This document shows, one piece after another, positions 39,058 to 47,573 of a stretch of DNA of 64,000 nucleotides. The stretch is from Nitrosomonas sp. (GTDB lineage Bacteria; Pseudomonadota; Gammaproteobacteria; Burkholderiales; Nitrosomonadaceae), in contig JAMXAG010000002.1 in assembly GCA_024281675.1 (NCBI GenBank), forward strand, positions 124,001 through 188,000. Reading direction: 5' to 3'. The notes below the pieces were generated by a model that did not search any database, was not told the origin of the DNA, and saw only the letters and a program-made list of their open reading frames with translations. Within the stretch, counting starts at the first letter, position 1. The number at the start of each line of letters is the position of its first letter. A program made the position numbers and the translations under genes.

Positions 39058-39146
39058 TTTCCGAGTCTAATAGCTAGAAAACTGGCGCCATAAATTTGCT
39101 ACAAAATAGGTTTTAAAAACTTAATAGATAGTCCGGGAGTAAAATC

Positions 39147-39359
39147 ATGTATGGCGCAGGTCAAATCATTCAATTTCACTATACCGCTTGGGTGTTGGTC
39201 GTGCTTTTGACAAATATAGCATGTACGCCCACCGTTAAAGTTGAACCACCCCACGAACCAATCACGATCAATTTGAATATCAAATTGGATGCGGACATCC
39301 GTGTAAAGCTTGAAGAAGACGCAAAAAAAGATATCGCTGCGAATCCTGGTATTTTCTAG
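39147..39359 (+). CDS. ynbE: YnbE-like lipoprotein
   Basis: A 70-residue lipoprotein-like protein. A hydrophobic signal (about residues 13-26) ends in NIACTP, giving a lipidated Cys. PHEPITINLNIKLDADIRVKLEEDAKKDIAANPGIF matches YnbE, including the IxIxLNIKxD beta strand. In E. coli YnbE is an outer-membrane lipoprotein that pairs by beta-strand augmentation with the C-terminus of YdbH. The gene is 89 bp after the DUF748 gene and immediately before ydbL. Confidence 0.85.
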   Translation: MYGAGQIIQFHYTAWVLVVLLTNIACTPTVKVEPPHEPITINLNIKLDADIRVKLEEDAKKDIAANPGIF

Positions 39360-39391
39360 GTTATTTGAAATATCTATCGATGGAGGACGGA

Positions 39392-39745
39392 ATGAGCAAG
39401 ATTATGAATAGCATCGATGCCACTACTTCGATGCAAAAATTTATCACAATCTCTTTACTGATTTTTACGTTAGGGAATCCCTATGCATGGGCTGCCTCGT
39501 TGGAAGAACTGCGTGCATCCGGAACAATTGGAGAAAGCGCTACGGGTTATGTGATCGCACGAGATTCCAGTGCACAAGCACAAGCGGATTCTATCAATAC
39601 GCAACGCCGCGTAATTTACCAGCAGAAAGCCGCGGCACAAGGCATCAGTGCCGATCAGGTCGGTAAAGTTTACGCCCAAGAGATTTTTAATACAGTACCT
39701 GCGGGAACCTGGATTCAGATCAATGGGCAATGGACAAAGAAATAG
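39392..39745 (+). CDS. ydbL: YdbL-like periplasmic protein (DUF1318)
   Basis: A secreted protein of about 117 residues with a signal peptide ending AWAAS. The DUF1318 core is visible: LRASGTIGESATGYVIARD, then INTQRRVIYQQKAAAQGIS and the end AGTWIQINGQWTKK. In E. coli, YdbL assists assembly of the YdbH-YnbE bridge. I chose the ATG at 39392 because GGAGG stands 5 bp before it; the open frame begins at 39365. It is the third gene of the module. Confidence 0.85.
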   Translation: MSKIMNSIDATTSMQKFITISLLIFTLGNPYAWAASLEELRASGTIGESATGYVIARDSSAQAQADSINTQRRVIYQQKAAAQGISADQVGKVYAQEIFNTVPAGTWIQINGQWTKK

Positions 39746-39885
39746 CGGTTATAACACATCGGAGTAAAATATGGTTTAGCAGCTTGATCGCTGTTTCGAT
39801 TAACCTATAGACCGTGCCTCGTAGCAAATTACCTAATTGGTTTGAAGCATTAATCCTGTAAATCCATTATGTTAAATAGACATTC

Positions 39886-40407
39886 ATGCGAGCAACATCC
39901 GATACCCATGAAACGCTTTACGCTTTAGCGCAGCGAGTCGGGGCATGCCTAATCCAACATGAATTGATGCTCGTCACGGCCGAATCGTGTACCGGCGGTT
40001 GGCTAAGTCAAGTAATTACATCGGTTCCTGGAAGTTCCTCTTGGTACGAAAGGGGATTTATTACTTACAGCAATCTTTCCAAACAAGAAATGCTTGGTGT
40101 TCAATTCGCAACATTGGCGCAGTATGGCGCCGTATCGTCACAAACAGCACAAGAGATGGTATTGGGAGCACTCAACCGAAGCCATGCACAGATTGGCGTA
40201 TCGATTACTGGTATAGCCGGGCCAGATGGCGGAACAGTTAATAAGCCTGTCGGTATGGTATGTTTTGCGTGGACGACAAAAACGGGTTGCGTTCAGCAGG
40301 AAATCTATCATTACCAAGGTGACCGAGAGGCCATTAGACATCAGGCTGTAATAACAGCGCTGAATGGAATATTAATGCTGACCAGCAATATTTCTGTAAT
40401 CGTCTAA
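39886..40407 (+). CDS. pncC: Nicotinamide-nucleotide amidase (CinA C-terminal domain)
   Basis: A 173-residue single-domain protein equivalent to the CinA C-terminal domain. It deamidates NMN to nicotinate mononucleotide in NAD recycling. Conserved segments are TAESCTGGWLSQVIT with the catalytic Ser, FITYSNLSKQEMLGV, and SITGIAGPDGGT followed by PVGMVCFAW. It is a cytoplasmic enzyme. ATG at 39886 is the only good start. IS copy B lies 140 bp downstream. Confidence 0.92.
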   Translation: MRATSDTHETLYALAQRVGACLIQHELMLVTAESCTGGWLSQVITSVPGSSSWYERGFITYSNLSKQEMLGVQFATLAQYGAVSSQTAQEMVLGALNRSHAQIGVSITGIAGPDGGTVNKPVGMVCFAWTTKTGCVQQEIYHYQGDREAIRHQAVITALNGILMLTSNISVIV

Positions 40408-40548
40408 ATAATCATAATCAACCGAACGATGATCGTATCTATGTTTCATCCAGCTTTTTCAACACCTTCCGGTAATTTTGTCTGCATGTTTAAATCACGC
40501 TTACCACCATCAGTATTTTTTGGATGTGATTTTTCTCACAGATAACTA

Positions 40549-41821
40549 AGACTCCTGCACAACCTCGCCTGCCCTTGCAATAACCCACTAAAATAGAGGT
40601 AGTTAAAAGAGAGTTGGAGCAAAAGATGCAGATGAGTTTTGGAGCACTGGAATTGGCAGAGCGATTGAAGCGAGATAATGTTCTGATGAAGATTGATGCG
40701 CTGATTGAGTGGGAGGAGTTACGTCCGAAGCTTACGGGTTTATACAAGCGCGAGTTATCGCATGGTGGAGGACAGGAACCGTTTGATGTGTTGTTGATGT
40801 TCAAAGCGATCCTGCTGGGTCAGTGGCATAGTTTATCGGATGCTGCGTTGGAGCAAGCGCTGTGTGTACGGATTGATTTTCTACAATTTTGTGGATTGTC
40901 CTTGTCGGATGCGATACCGGACGAAACCACTTTGTGCCGGTTCCGTAACCGTCTGGTAATCAACGACCGACTAGATGGTTTGCTAGGTTCTATTAATGAG
41001 CAGCTTCAATCACACGGATTGATGATCAAGGGTGCGACAGGAGCGGTCATTGATGCCACGCTGATTGAGTCAGCGGCACGCCTAGAAAGACCATCCTACT
41101 TGAGGTAGATACCGAAGGTAAGGCTGTTCAGTTTGAAGATGGCAGTCAGCCTGGAATCAGCTGTACCGAAGAACAAGTGCGGATCCGGGATGCGACTTGG
41201 CTAAAGAAAGGCAAGAAGTCGCAGTTTGGCTACCGCAGTTACCTTGGTGGTGGACGCACAAGACGGCTATGTGCGCGGGGTTCACACTACTCCTGCCAAC
41301 CAGAGTGAAATGATGCATTTCGAAGCAGCTATCGATGGTGCGCATATCGAGGCGAATCGGGTATATGCTGACAAGGGATCTGCCAGCAATGCCAATCGGC
41401 AGTTCTAAGAAAGCAAAAGATCAAGAGCGCAATCATGCATCGTGCGTACAAGAACAAACCACTCTCGGCACGCCAGAAGCTGGCGAATCAATTGATCAGC
41501 AAAAAACGTTATATTGTCGAACAGTGTTTTGGCACAATCAAACGCTTATTCAGAATGGGGCGCGCCAGCTACTTCGGTACGGTAAAAGTCAACGCCCAAG
41601 TCATACTGAAAAGTATCTGCATGAACCTGAAAAAAGCAGCCAACAAAATCTTCGTAGACCAACCATTAAGGAGAGCAATCCGTCCAAATGTTGCATAAGG
41701 GGGAAAATTCCCCTAAAAAAAGGAAAAAACTTCACTTTCTACCAAAATGACGTGCAATAACTCTCAGTTGGATATTTTTCTCTGTCACTACAGCTAAATT
41801 CTCGCGGTTGTGCAGAGGTCT
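40549..41821 (+). mobile_element. IS5-family insertion sequence, copy B
   Basis: About 1273 bp, oriented rightward, with ends AGACTCCTGCACAACCTCG and, at the right, the complement of AGACCTCTGCACAACCGCG. It is near-identical to copies A and C. The flanks (ACTA left, TTTT right) are not a duplication. It separates pncC from the chromate transporter gene. Confidence 0.85.
40614..41698 (+). pseudogene. IS5-family transposase, multiple frameshifts (copy B)
   Basis: The N-terminal 160 codons are intact, but a missing C near 41090 (GCACGCCTAG against GCACGCCCTAG in copy A) shifts the frame. Further one-base differences occur near 41180-41190, 41243 and 41405, almost all in short homopolymers. The C-terminal part is open again from 41435. 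The likely start is ATG at 40626, after GGAG. Confidence 0.85.
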
Positions 41822-41982
41822 TTTTTATTTTGTAAAGGCTTCAGCATATATCCATACAATCCTATTGCTTTTTATTGTTGGTGAATAGACAATAGCTGCA
41901 ACTGGGGATAAAGCAGCCTCCCCGCTTTAAGACGACTTCGTCCAAGGACTGCTCTACAATTGGATAATTCCAAGGAGGAGTA

Positions 41983-43341
41983 ATGGACGTACCGAAGCAA
42001 CAATTTCCTGATAACACACAACCCCCTGAGCAAATTACATTATCTCAGGCTTTCTGGTATTGGCTAAAACTTGGTTTCATCAGTTTTGGTGGGCCAGCCG
42101 GTCAGATTGCCATCATGCATCAGGATTTAGTCGAGCGTATGCGCTGGATTTCAGAACGACGTTTCCTGCACGCGCTTAATTATTGCATGATGCTACCAGG
42201 GCCGGAAGCTCAGCAGCTTGCTATCTATATCGGCTGGTTGTTACATCGTACATGGGGCGGAATTCTTGCCGGAACTTTGTTTGTATTGCCTTCTTTGTTT
42301 ATTCTGATCGCGCTTTCATGGATTTACCTCGCTTTTGGCGATGTTTCAATGGTTGCTGGCCTATTTTATGGGATCAAACCCGCAGTAACCGCTATTGTGG
42401 TACAGGCAACCTATCGACTTGGCTCGAGGACCCTAAAGAATAATCTGCTATGGGCAATAGCAGCAGCTTCATTCGTTGCAATCTTCGCACTAAACATTCC
42501 ATTCCCGATTATTGTCGCCAGTGCCGCATTGATCGGTTATGTAGGCGGATATATCTCGCCCAATAATTTCAAGGTTGGTGGTGGGCATGGACAAGCAAAT
42601 AAGTCTTATGGTGCAGCATTAATTGATGACCATACGCCAACACCCGAACATGCGCGCTTTCTTTGGTCGCGGTTGGCTAAGATAGTTGTGATCGGTGGTT
42701 TGTTATGGTTACTGCCAATGATGTTGCTCGCAACCCATTATGGATGGGATCACACACTGACACAGATGGGCTGGTTTTTTACCAAGGCCGCCTTGCTGAC
42801 TTTTGGAGGGGCTTATGCGGTACTACCCTACATTTATCAAGGTGCGGTTGGATTTTACGAATGGCTCACACCAGCACAGATGATTGATGGCTTGGCACTT
42901 GGCGAAGCTACTCCAGGACCACTGATTATGGTGGTAGCTTTTGTTGGTTTCATTGGTGGTTATGTAAATGCGCTATTTGGGCCGGACATGCTATTTCTAG
43001 CCGGAGCCGTAGCGGCGACACTGGTGGTGTGGTTTACTTTCCTACCATCTTTCATTTTTATTCTCGCCGGTGGCCCGTTGGTGGAATCCACCCACGGTAA
43101 CCTAAAATTTACCGCGCCTCTGACTGCGATCTCGGCAGCCGTTGTCGGAGTCATCCTAAACCTGGCTATGTTCTTTGGCTATTATGTGCTATGGCCGAAT
43201 GGTTTTACAGGCACATTCGATTGGATATCGGCCTTGATTGCCTTGATGGCGGCTATCGCGCTGTTTCGCTTTAAACGCAACGTGATTGAAGTCATCGCAG
43301 CCTGCGCAGTCATCGGGTTGATTCTAAAAACTTTTCTGTGA
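41983..43341 (+). CDS. chrA: Chromate transporter
   Basis: A 452-residue inner-membrane CHR family antiporter, long form with two homologous halves. The first half starts LGFISFGGPAGQIAIMHQDLVE, with MLPGPEAQQLAIYIGW; the second starts FFTKAALLTFGGAYAVLPYI, with ALGEATPGPLIMVVAFVGF. Both halves show the family's FGG and PGP motifs. ChrA exports chromate driven by the membrane potential. AAGGAGGAGTA before ATG 41983 is a strong site. A truncated chrB begins 10 bp downstream, so this was once a chrA-chrB unit. Confidence 0.93.
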   Translation: MDVPKQQFPDNTQPPEQITLSQAFWYWLKLGFISFGGPAGQIAIMHQDLVERMRWISERRFLHALNYCMMLPGPEAQQLAIYIGWLLHRTWGGILAGTLFVLPSLFILIALSWIYLAFGDVSMVAGLFYGIKPAVTAIVVQATYRLGSRTLKNNLLWAIAAASFVAIFALNIPFPIIVASAALIGYVGGYISPNNFKVGGGHGQANKSYGAALIDDHTPTPEHARFLWSRLAKIVVIGGLLWLLPMMLLATHYGWDHTLTQMGWFFTKAALLTFGGAYAVLPYIYQGAVGFYEWLTPAQMIDGLALGEATPGPLIMVVAFVGFIGGYVNALFGPDMLFLAGAVAATLVVWFTFLPSFIFILAGGPLVESTHGNLKFTAPLTAISAAVVGVILNLAMFFGYYVLWPNGFTGTFDWISALIALMAAIALFRFKRNVIEVIAACAVIGLILKTFL

Positions 43342-43350
43342 GGTGTAACT

Positions 43351-43503
43351 ATGAAATGGATTACTCGTGAGCGTCCTAAAATTGATCGAATCGCCTGCCC
43401 CTGGTTGATTGTGCCCTTTATTGAGCAGATTCTCGGGCGACTTTCTTTAAATGAGTTCTGTTTTTGCAGAAGCTTGTTCTTGTCGTGCTACATTCCATAC
43501 TGA
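43351..43503 (+). pseudogene. chrB 5' fragment (chromate resistance regulator/ChrB domain)
   Basis: About 25 codons match the ChrB domain start (KWITRERPKIDRIACPWLI), after which the sequence loses all similarity and stops at codon 51. It overlaps the 3' end of the oppositely oriented transporter gene at 43447. The rest of chrB is missing, consistent with a deletion or an insertion of foreign sequence at about 43425. Confidence 0.75.
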
Positions 43504-44055
43504 TTTAGCAGCATCCACATTTAAGATAGCAATACCTATTCCCACGATTAAATCCGGCCAACCAGAATACCAGTATAGAGTAACGAGGCCTGCCAGAATT
43601 ATAGCGATGTTGGCTAATGCATCATTTCGTGCAGAAAGAAAAGCCGCGCGGGTCAAACTGCTATTGTGATCACGAAATCGAGCCAGTAGAAAAGCGCACC
43701 CTAAGTTAACGGCTAATGCTCCTAAACCGGTTGCAGAAAGCATCCATGGATCAGGAGCTATGGGCAGGTTAAATTTCTCCCATGCGGTCCAAAGCATAAA
43801 TATTCCAGGAATTAGCAATATAAAGGCGAGTAACATTCCAACAAATGAGCGCATCTTTAAAGACCATCCGAATGCGACGAGAATCAGCAAATTGACGGTG
43901 GTGTCTTCCAAAAAATCGATGCTATCAGCAAATAAGGAAACAGATCCGATACGTTGGGCCACCTGAAACTCAACGAAAAAATAAGCTAAATTAGCTAAAG
44001 CTACAATCAGCACTACGCGACGAATTTGTTGTTCCAGGGAGTTCAGATTATTCAT
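43447..44055 (-). CDS. CDF-like cation transporter without cytoplasmic domain
   Basis: A 202-residue six-helix membrane protein of the cation diffusion facilitator fold. The helix-2 metal motif is ADSIDFLED, and the helix-5 equivalent is SARNDALAN, where a classical member would have HxxxD. The protein ends soon after helix 6 (AILNVDAAKSVWNVARQEQ), so the usual C-terminal metal-sensing domain is absent. Substrate could be Zn, Co or Cd; the altered helix-5 site makes that uncertain. It overlaps the chrB stump in antisense. Confidence 0.75.
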   Translation of the reverse strand: MNNLNSLEQQIRRVVLIVALANLAYFFVEFQVAQRIGSVSLFADSIDFLEDTTVNLLILVAFGWSLKMRSFVGMLLAFILLIPGIFMLWTAWEKFNLPIAPDPWMLSATGLGALAVNLGCAFLLARFRDHNSSLTRAAFLSARNDALANIAIILAGLVTLYWYSGWPDLIVGIGIAILNVDAAKSVWNVARQEQASAKTELI

Positions 44056-44157
44056 CGATGGGGATTCAGGCGAGTTGTTGATTCGGCCATGCTACATGAA
44101 TCGTAATTTAAATACATTACCCTCATTGGCAAACAAGTCAGTTAGAGGCAATCAAAA

Positions 44158-44877
44158 CTATTTGTAGTGATCGTTATATTTTTTCTCAATTTCAGAAGGA
44201 TTTGTTTCACCATTTACGTTGATCAATACAAGGCGTCCATTACCTTGCGAATAATCATTACGAAAATCATAGACGCCGCCTAAAACAGTCAATCGGTTTT
44301 CTTTGACTTCACTCGCGTATTTCTTTAAAGCAATTGATACTTGATGATTGACATTGCTTTCAACGCTTTCTTTAACCTGCGCATGATCATCAGCTTTATG
44401 ACCTACCACTTTGATGGTTTCTAATTCACGCCAGATGGAAGGCTCCAGATGTTTAGGTCGCGACATTGCAGCTTCAACAGCTCCACATGAAGAATGTCCT
44501 ATCACAAATAAGACAGGTGTATGTAAATGACGAACGCCATATTCAATGGATCCCTCAGTTGTGGAAACTTGATTGCCAATGTTTCGAACCAAAAAGATAT
44601 CCCCATCTGGATGAACATCCATTGCGTGGGAATGCACTCGCGAATCGGCACATGTAACCATTGTTACAATCGGCTTTTGGCCATGAATATGCCGATCAAA
44701 ATAACCGGATGGCATGTTCTTAACGAACGCATCATTCGATACCATGATGTGGTGAACGACTTCTCTAATCTGCTCTTGTTTACTTTTATTGATTTGATCA
44801 GTGGAAGAAGCCCATAAACTACTATTAATAGTAAGAAAGGATAGTATAAAAATAAAGATTCGATATTGCTGTACCAC
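44158..44877 (-). CDS. Periplasmic beta-class carbonic anhydrase
   Basis: A beta-carbonic anhydrase with a signal peptide (IFIFILSFLTINSSLWASS). Zinc ligands are the Cys of VTCADSRVHSH and the His and Cys of GHSSCGAVEAA, with the Asp-Arg dyad in CADSR. It interconverts CO2 and bicarbonate, here outside the inner membrane, which could supply bicarbonate to an autotroph. I start at GTG 44877, where GGAG lies 7 bp upstream; the frame stays open to a TTG at 44904. Confidence 0.87.
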   Translation of the reverse strand: MVQQYRIFIFILSFLTINSSLWASSTDQINKSKQEQIREVVHHIMVSNDAFVKNMPSGYFDRHIHGQKPIVTMVTCADSRVHSHAMDVHPDGDIFLVRNIGNQVSTTEGSIEYGVRHLHTPVLFVIGHSSCGAVEAAMSRPKHLEPSIWRELETIKVVGHKADDHAQVKESVESNVNHQVSIALKKYASEVKENRLTVLGGVYDFRNDYSQGNGRLVLINVNGETNPSEIEKKYNDHYK

Positions 44878-45037
44878 AAGTGCGCTCCATAAGATTAATA
44901 TCAAGAATAACAGGACGGTAATTTATTGATCGAATTCAGGGAGATATGAATTGCCATCTTGTCTTATTTAAAATAACAGAAAGCCACTGTCATTATTGTA
45001 GTATAGGCCCATTAACTGCAAAAGAAGGTTGAACTTA

Positions 45038-45727
45038 ATGACGCAACATGAAATACATCACTTGCATCGGGTAGGATGGTTACGCGCTGCAGTTCTTGGC
45101 GCCAATGATGGGATTATCTCAACGGCCAGCCTCATTATTGGTATTGCAGCCGCTCAAGCTAACCAAGCAGATATTTTACTTGCAGGTTGTGCCGGTATGG
45201 TTGCAGGTGCCATGTCCATGGCAGCCGGAGAATATGTATCGGTCAGTTCACAATCTGATACAGAGAAAGCAGATATTGAACGGGAAAGAAAATCGCTAGG
45301 TGAAGATTACGAATTTGAACTTCAAGAACTTGCAAACATTTATGAACAACGCGGGCTTGATTACAATTTGGCTAGAAAAGTAGCGCAGCAACTGATGGCG
45401 CATAACGCATTAGAGGCCCATGCTAGAGATGAGTTAGGGTTATACGAAAATGTCAAAGCACGTCCAATTCAAGCCGCGTTATTCTCTTGCGGTACTTTTG
45501 CCGTCGGTGCCGCGCTGCCTATGTTTATTGCATGGATGGTGCCATTTGTTCAATTGATTCCGTTAGTTGCAACTTCGTCCTTAATATTCATGGCAATTTT
45601 AGGTGGGCTTGCTGCTTATGCGGGAGGCGCATCCGTTCTAACGGGTGCGGTTAGAATCACATTTTGGGGCGCCCTGGCTATGGGTTTAACTGCAATCGTG
45701 GGAAAAATATTCGGTGTAACTATATAG
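45038..45727 (+). CDS. VIT1/CCC1-family iron/manganese transporter
   Basis: A membrane protein of about 229 residues in the vacuolar iron transporter family. The first helix carries RAAVLGANDGIISTASLIIG, followed by AMSMAAGEYVSVSSQSD, the family signature, then a charged cytoplasmic helix (EFELQELANIYEQRGL) with Glu residues that bind metal in plant VIT1, and three further helices. It likely exports or sequesters Fe2+ or Mn2+. ATG at 45038 is preferred over the TTG at 45029. Confidence 0.85.
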   Translation: MTQHEIHHLHRVGWLRAAVLGANDGIISTASLIIGIAAAQANQADILLAGCAGMVAGAMSMAAGEYVSVSSQSDTEKADIERERKSLGEDYEFELQELANIYEQRGLDYNLARKVAQQLMAHNALEAHARDELGLYENVKARPIQAALFSCGTFAVGAALPMFIAWMVPFVQLIPLVATSSLIFMAILGGLAAYAGGASVLTGAVRITFWGALAMGLTAIVGKIFGVTI

Positions 45728-45881
45728 GATGAAGTGCCATTGCTTTCCAAGCTGCGTTGCAAGTTTATACCCGAGAAGCTCACCCATAAGAGTGGGGAAC
45801 TATCCAATCTTCTTTGGGTTTATTTGGCATCGTAATGAGTAATCAAGGGAAATAATTTCCGACTATGTCATTCACTTACAC

Positions 45882-46190
45882 ATGATCAATGATCGTATTC
45901 CTAGTATGCTGACGTTAAAAACACAAATCTGGCACATCGTTTTATACACACTGTTTGTGACGCTCATTTCGTTAGGTTATTTCATTTATGCCTACTTCGT
46001 TCACCCTATTCCTGATGAACGGGAAACCTTCATGAGTGAGATTGGTGAAGGTTTCGGCAAATTGGGTTTGGCACTGCTGATTTTTATTTATTTGCGCACT
46101 GTGTTAAAGCTCTTTCTAGGTGAGGGAAGCTTTGCCCAAAGATTACTTCCCGATTATGATGTGGTGATTCAATCTACGTTTATGCGTTAA
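45882..46190 (+). CDS. Small membrane protein of unknown function
   Basis: A 102-residue protein with two hydrophobic helices (about residues 18-38 and 56-75). I do not recognise the family. It precedes another small membrane protein by 12 bp, so the two form a unit, perhaps following the VIT-type gene. An internal ATG at 45906 is an alternative start. Confidence 0.55.
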   Translation: MINDRIPSMLTLKTQIWHIVLYTLFVTLISLGYFIYAYFVHPIPDERETFMSEIGEGFGKLGLALLIFIYLRTVLKLFLGEGSFAQRLLPDYDVVIQSTFMR

Positions 46191-46202
46191 TTACTGGCGT
46201 GG

Positions 46203-46469
46203 ATGAACAAAACACATATTTACTTTGGTATTGGCGCTATTGCCATCATCTTATTGCATATTGCAATGATGGGATTCTCACGATACAGCGATATTTGGTT
46301 CTTTCCCGCATTATTGTTCTTGGTTATCTGGCAAGGTTTTTTTGGTTTATTTCTAACGTGGCGGTATTCACCGGCGGAACTCAAAACGCTATCTTATCTG
46401 GTGCATGCACAATTCTTCACAGGCATTGCCATCGGTATATTTGCATTTTTTTGGTCATCTACTCATTGA
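46203..46469 (+). CDS. Small membrane protein of unknown function
   Basis: An 88-residue protein with three predicted membrane helices (about residues 6-25, 32-52, 64-84). The frame was chosen because of its consistent hydrophobic pattern; a second frame beginning at 46199 overlaps it but reads Cys/His-rich and is not convincing. Likely co-transcribed with the gene ending at 46190. Confidence 0.58.
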   Translation: MNKTHIYFGIGAIAIILLHIAMMGFSRYSDIWFFPALLFLVIWQGFFGLFLTWRYSPAELKTLSYLVHAQFFTGIAIGIFAFFWSSTH

Positions 46470-46491
46470 TAATTAGCGCGCATAACAAATA

Positions 46492-46572
46492 CCCCGTGGT
46501 CTTGCCACGGGGATAGGCGTAGGGTACGCAGAGCAAATTTATCGGAAGAAATCTCGGGAGATTGCTCCCGAG
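46492..46572. terminator. Two tandem GC-rich hairpins between convergent genes
   Basis: Two perfect 8-bp stems, CCCCGTGG/CCACGGGG at 46492-46512 and CTCGGGAG/CTCCCGAG at 46553-46572, with 4-5 nt loops. They lie between the convergent genes ending at 46469 and 46592 and probably terminate transcription from both sides. T-runs are weak. Confidence 0.55.
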
Positions 46573-46591
46573 TAGTTAGCCTGAACGAAAT

Positions 46592-47428
46592 TTATGCAAT
46601 TATGTCAGCAGCAAGATTAAGTGGCGCACCCACCAGGTTGATTTGAATATCCGCGCCAAATAGCACATTTGCCGTTAATATTCCTGCGTTGTACGATAAT
46701 TGAGCCGCAGCAAATGTCTGATTACCTAGGAATAACACGTTTGCGTCAATTGTGGAAAGATCAATCTTATCCCCTTCTAGCCGATTGAAGTCCAAAATGT
46801 GATCGATTAAACCACCAGAAGGGCTTTCGCTGACAAAATTAAAATCAAACTTGTCCGCGCCTGTTCCACCTACAAGAGAATCTTGGTTTGCCCCGCCGGT
46901 TAGCATATCATTGCCGGCACCGCCAGCTATGAAGTCAGCACCGGCACCACCATTTAGAGTATCGCTGCCCCCTTCACCCGAAAGTATGTTGTTGGCGCCA
47001 TTTCCATTGATGATGTTATTCAAACTATTGCCCTTTCCGCTGATAGCTGCACCTGTCAGATTAAGGTTGTTCAAAAAGTTTCCAAGCGTATATGACAGTA
47101 TTGAACTGTTTACCGTATCCGTACCGCCGGGTACCGTTTCGGTGACAGCATCTCCTTTGTTGTCGACGTAGTAAGTATCGTTACCAGAACCACCCCGCAT
47201 GTTATCAGCACCGGTACCGCCATTGAGCGTATCATTTGTTCCTAACGCATGGATAATATCGTTACCGTCGAGTCCATTGATTGTATCGGGACGATCAGGT
47301 GTAAATACTAATACGCCATTGATAATCATAAATGCCGGGTCAACCTTTCCAACCAGTATAGGATGAAACAGGCCATTTCCATTAACTGTATTGTTATCAC
47401 TAAAAATCGTTCCATTGACTGTTGCCAT
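46592..47428 (-). CDS. RTX-type calcium-binding repeat protein
   Basis: A 278-residue secreted-type protein with no N-terminal signal peptide. It contains hemolysin-type nonapeptides: GLDGNDIIHALG, TNDTLNGGTGADNMRGGSGNDTYYVD, then GEGGSDTLNGGAGADFIAGGAGNDMLTGG and SLVGGTGADKFDF. These GGxGxDxLx units bind Ca2+ and are typical of type I secretion substrates, as is the C-terminal ending. No ABC/MFP transporter genes are in the window. The mature role is unknown. ATG at 47428 follows AAGGAGTTATATC. Confidence 0.85.
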   Translation of the reverse strand: MATVNGTIFSDNNTVNGNGLFHPILVGKVDPAFMIINGVLVFTPDRPDTINGLDGNDIIHALGTNDTLNGGTGADNMRGGSGNDTYYVDNKGDAVTETVPGGTDTVNSSILSYTLGNFLNNLNLTGAAISGKGNSLNNIINGNGANNILSGEGGSDTLNGGAGADFIAGGAGNDMLTGGANQDSLVGGTGADKFDFNFVSESPSGGLIDHILDFNRLEGDKIDLSTIDANVLFLGNQTFAAAQLSYNAGILTANVLFGADIQINLVGAPLNLAADIIA

Positions 47429-47573
47429 GATATAACTCCTTATTCGTAAATTAATCTTTTACTGGCCACGCTATAATTCAACATCAACTCAAGTTGTGGC
47501 ATCTTTGTTTAAGATACTTCTTGGGAAGTAAGCTGAATTATTTCTATAGAATATTCACAATAACTTCAGTTAA

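Noticed and set aside
33565-41821. Composite transposon or simple inversion formed by IS copies A and B
   Set aside because: The flanks of A (TAAA, TATT) and B (ACTA, TTTT) give no matching 4-bp duplications in either the direct or the swapped pairing, so there is no support for mobilisation as a unit.
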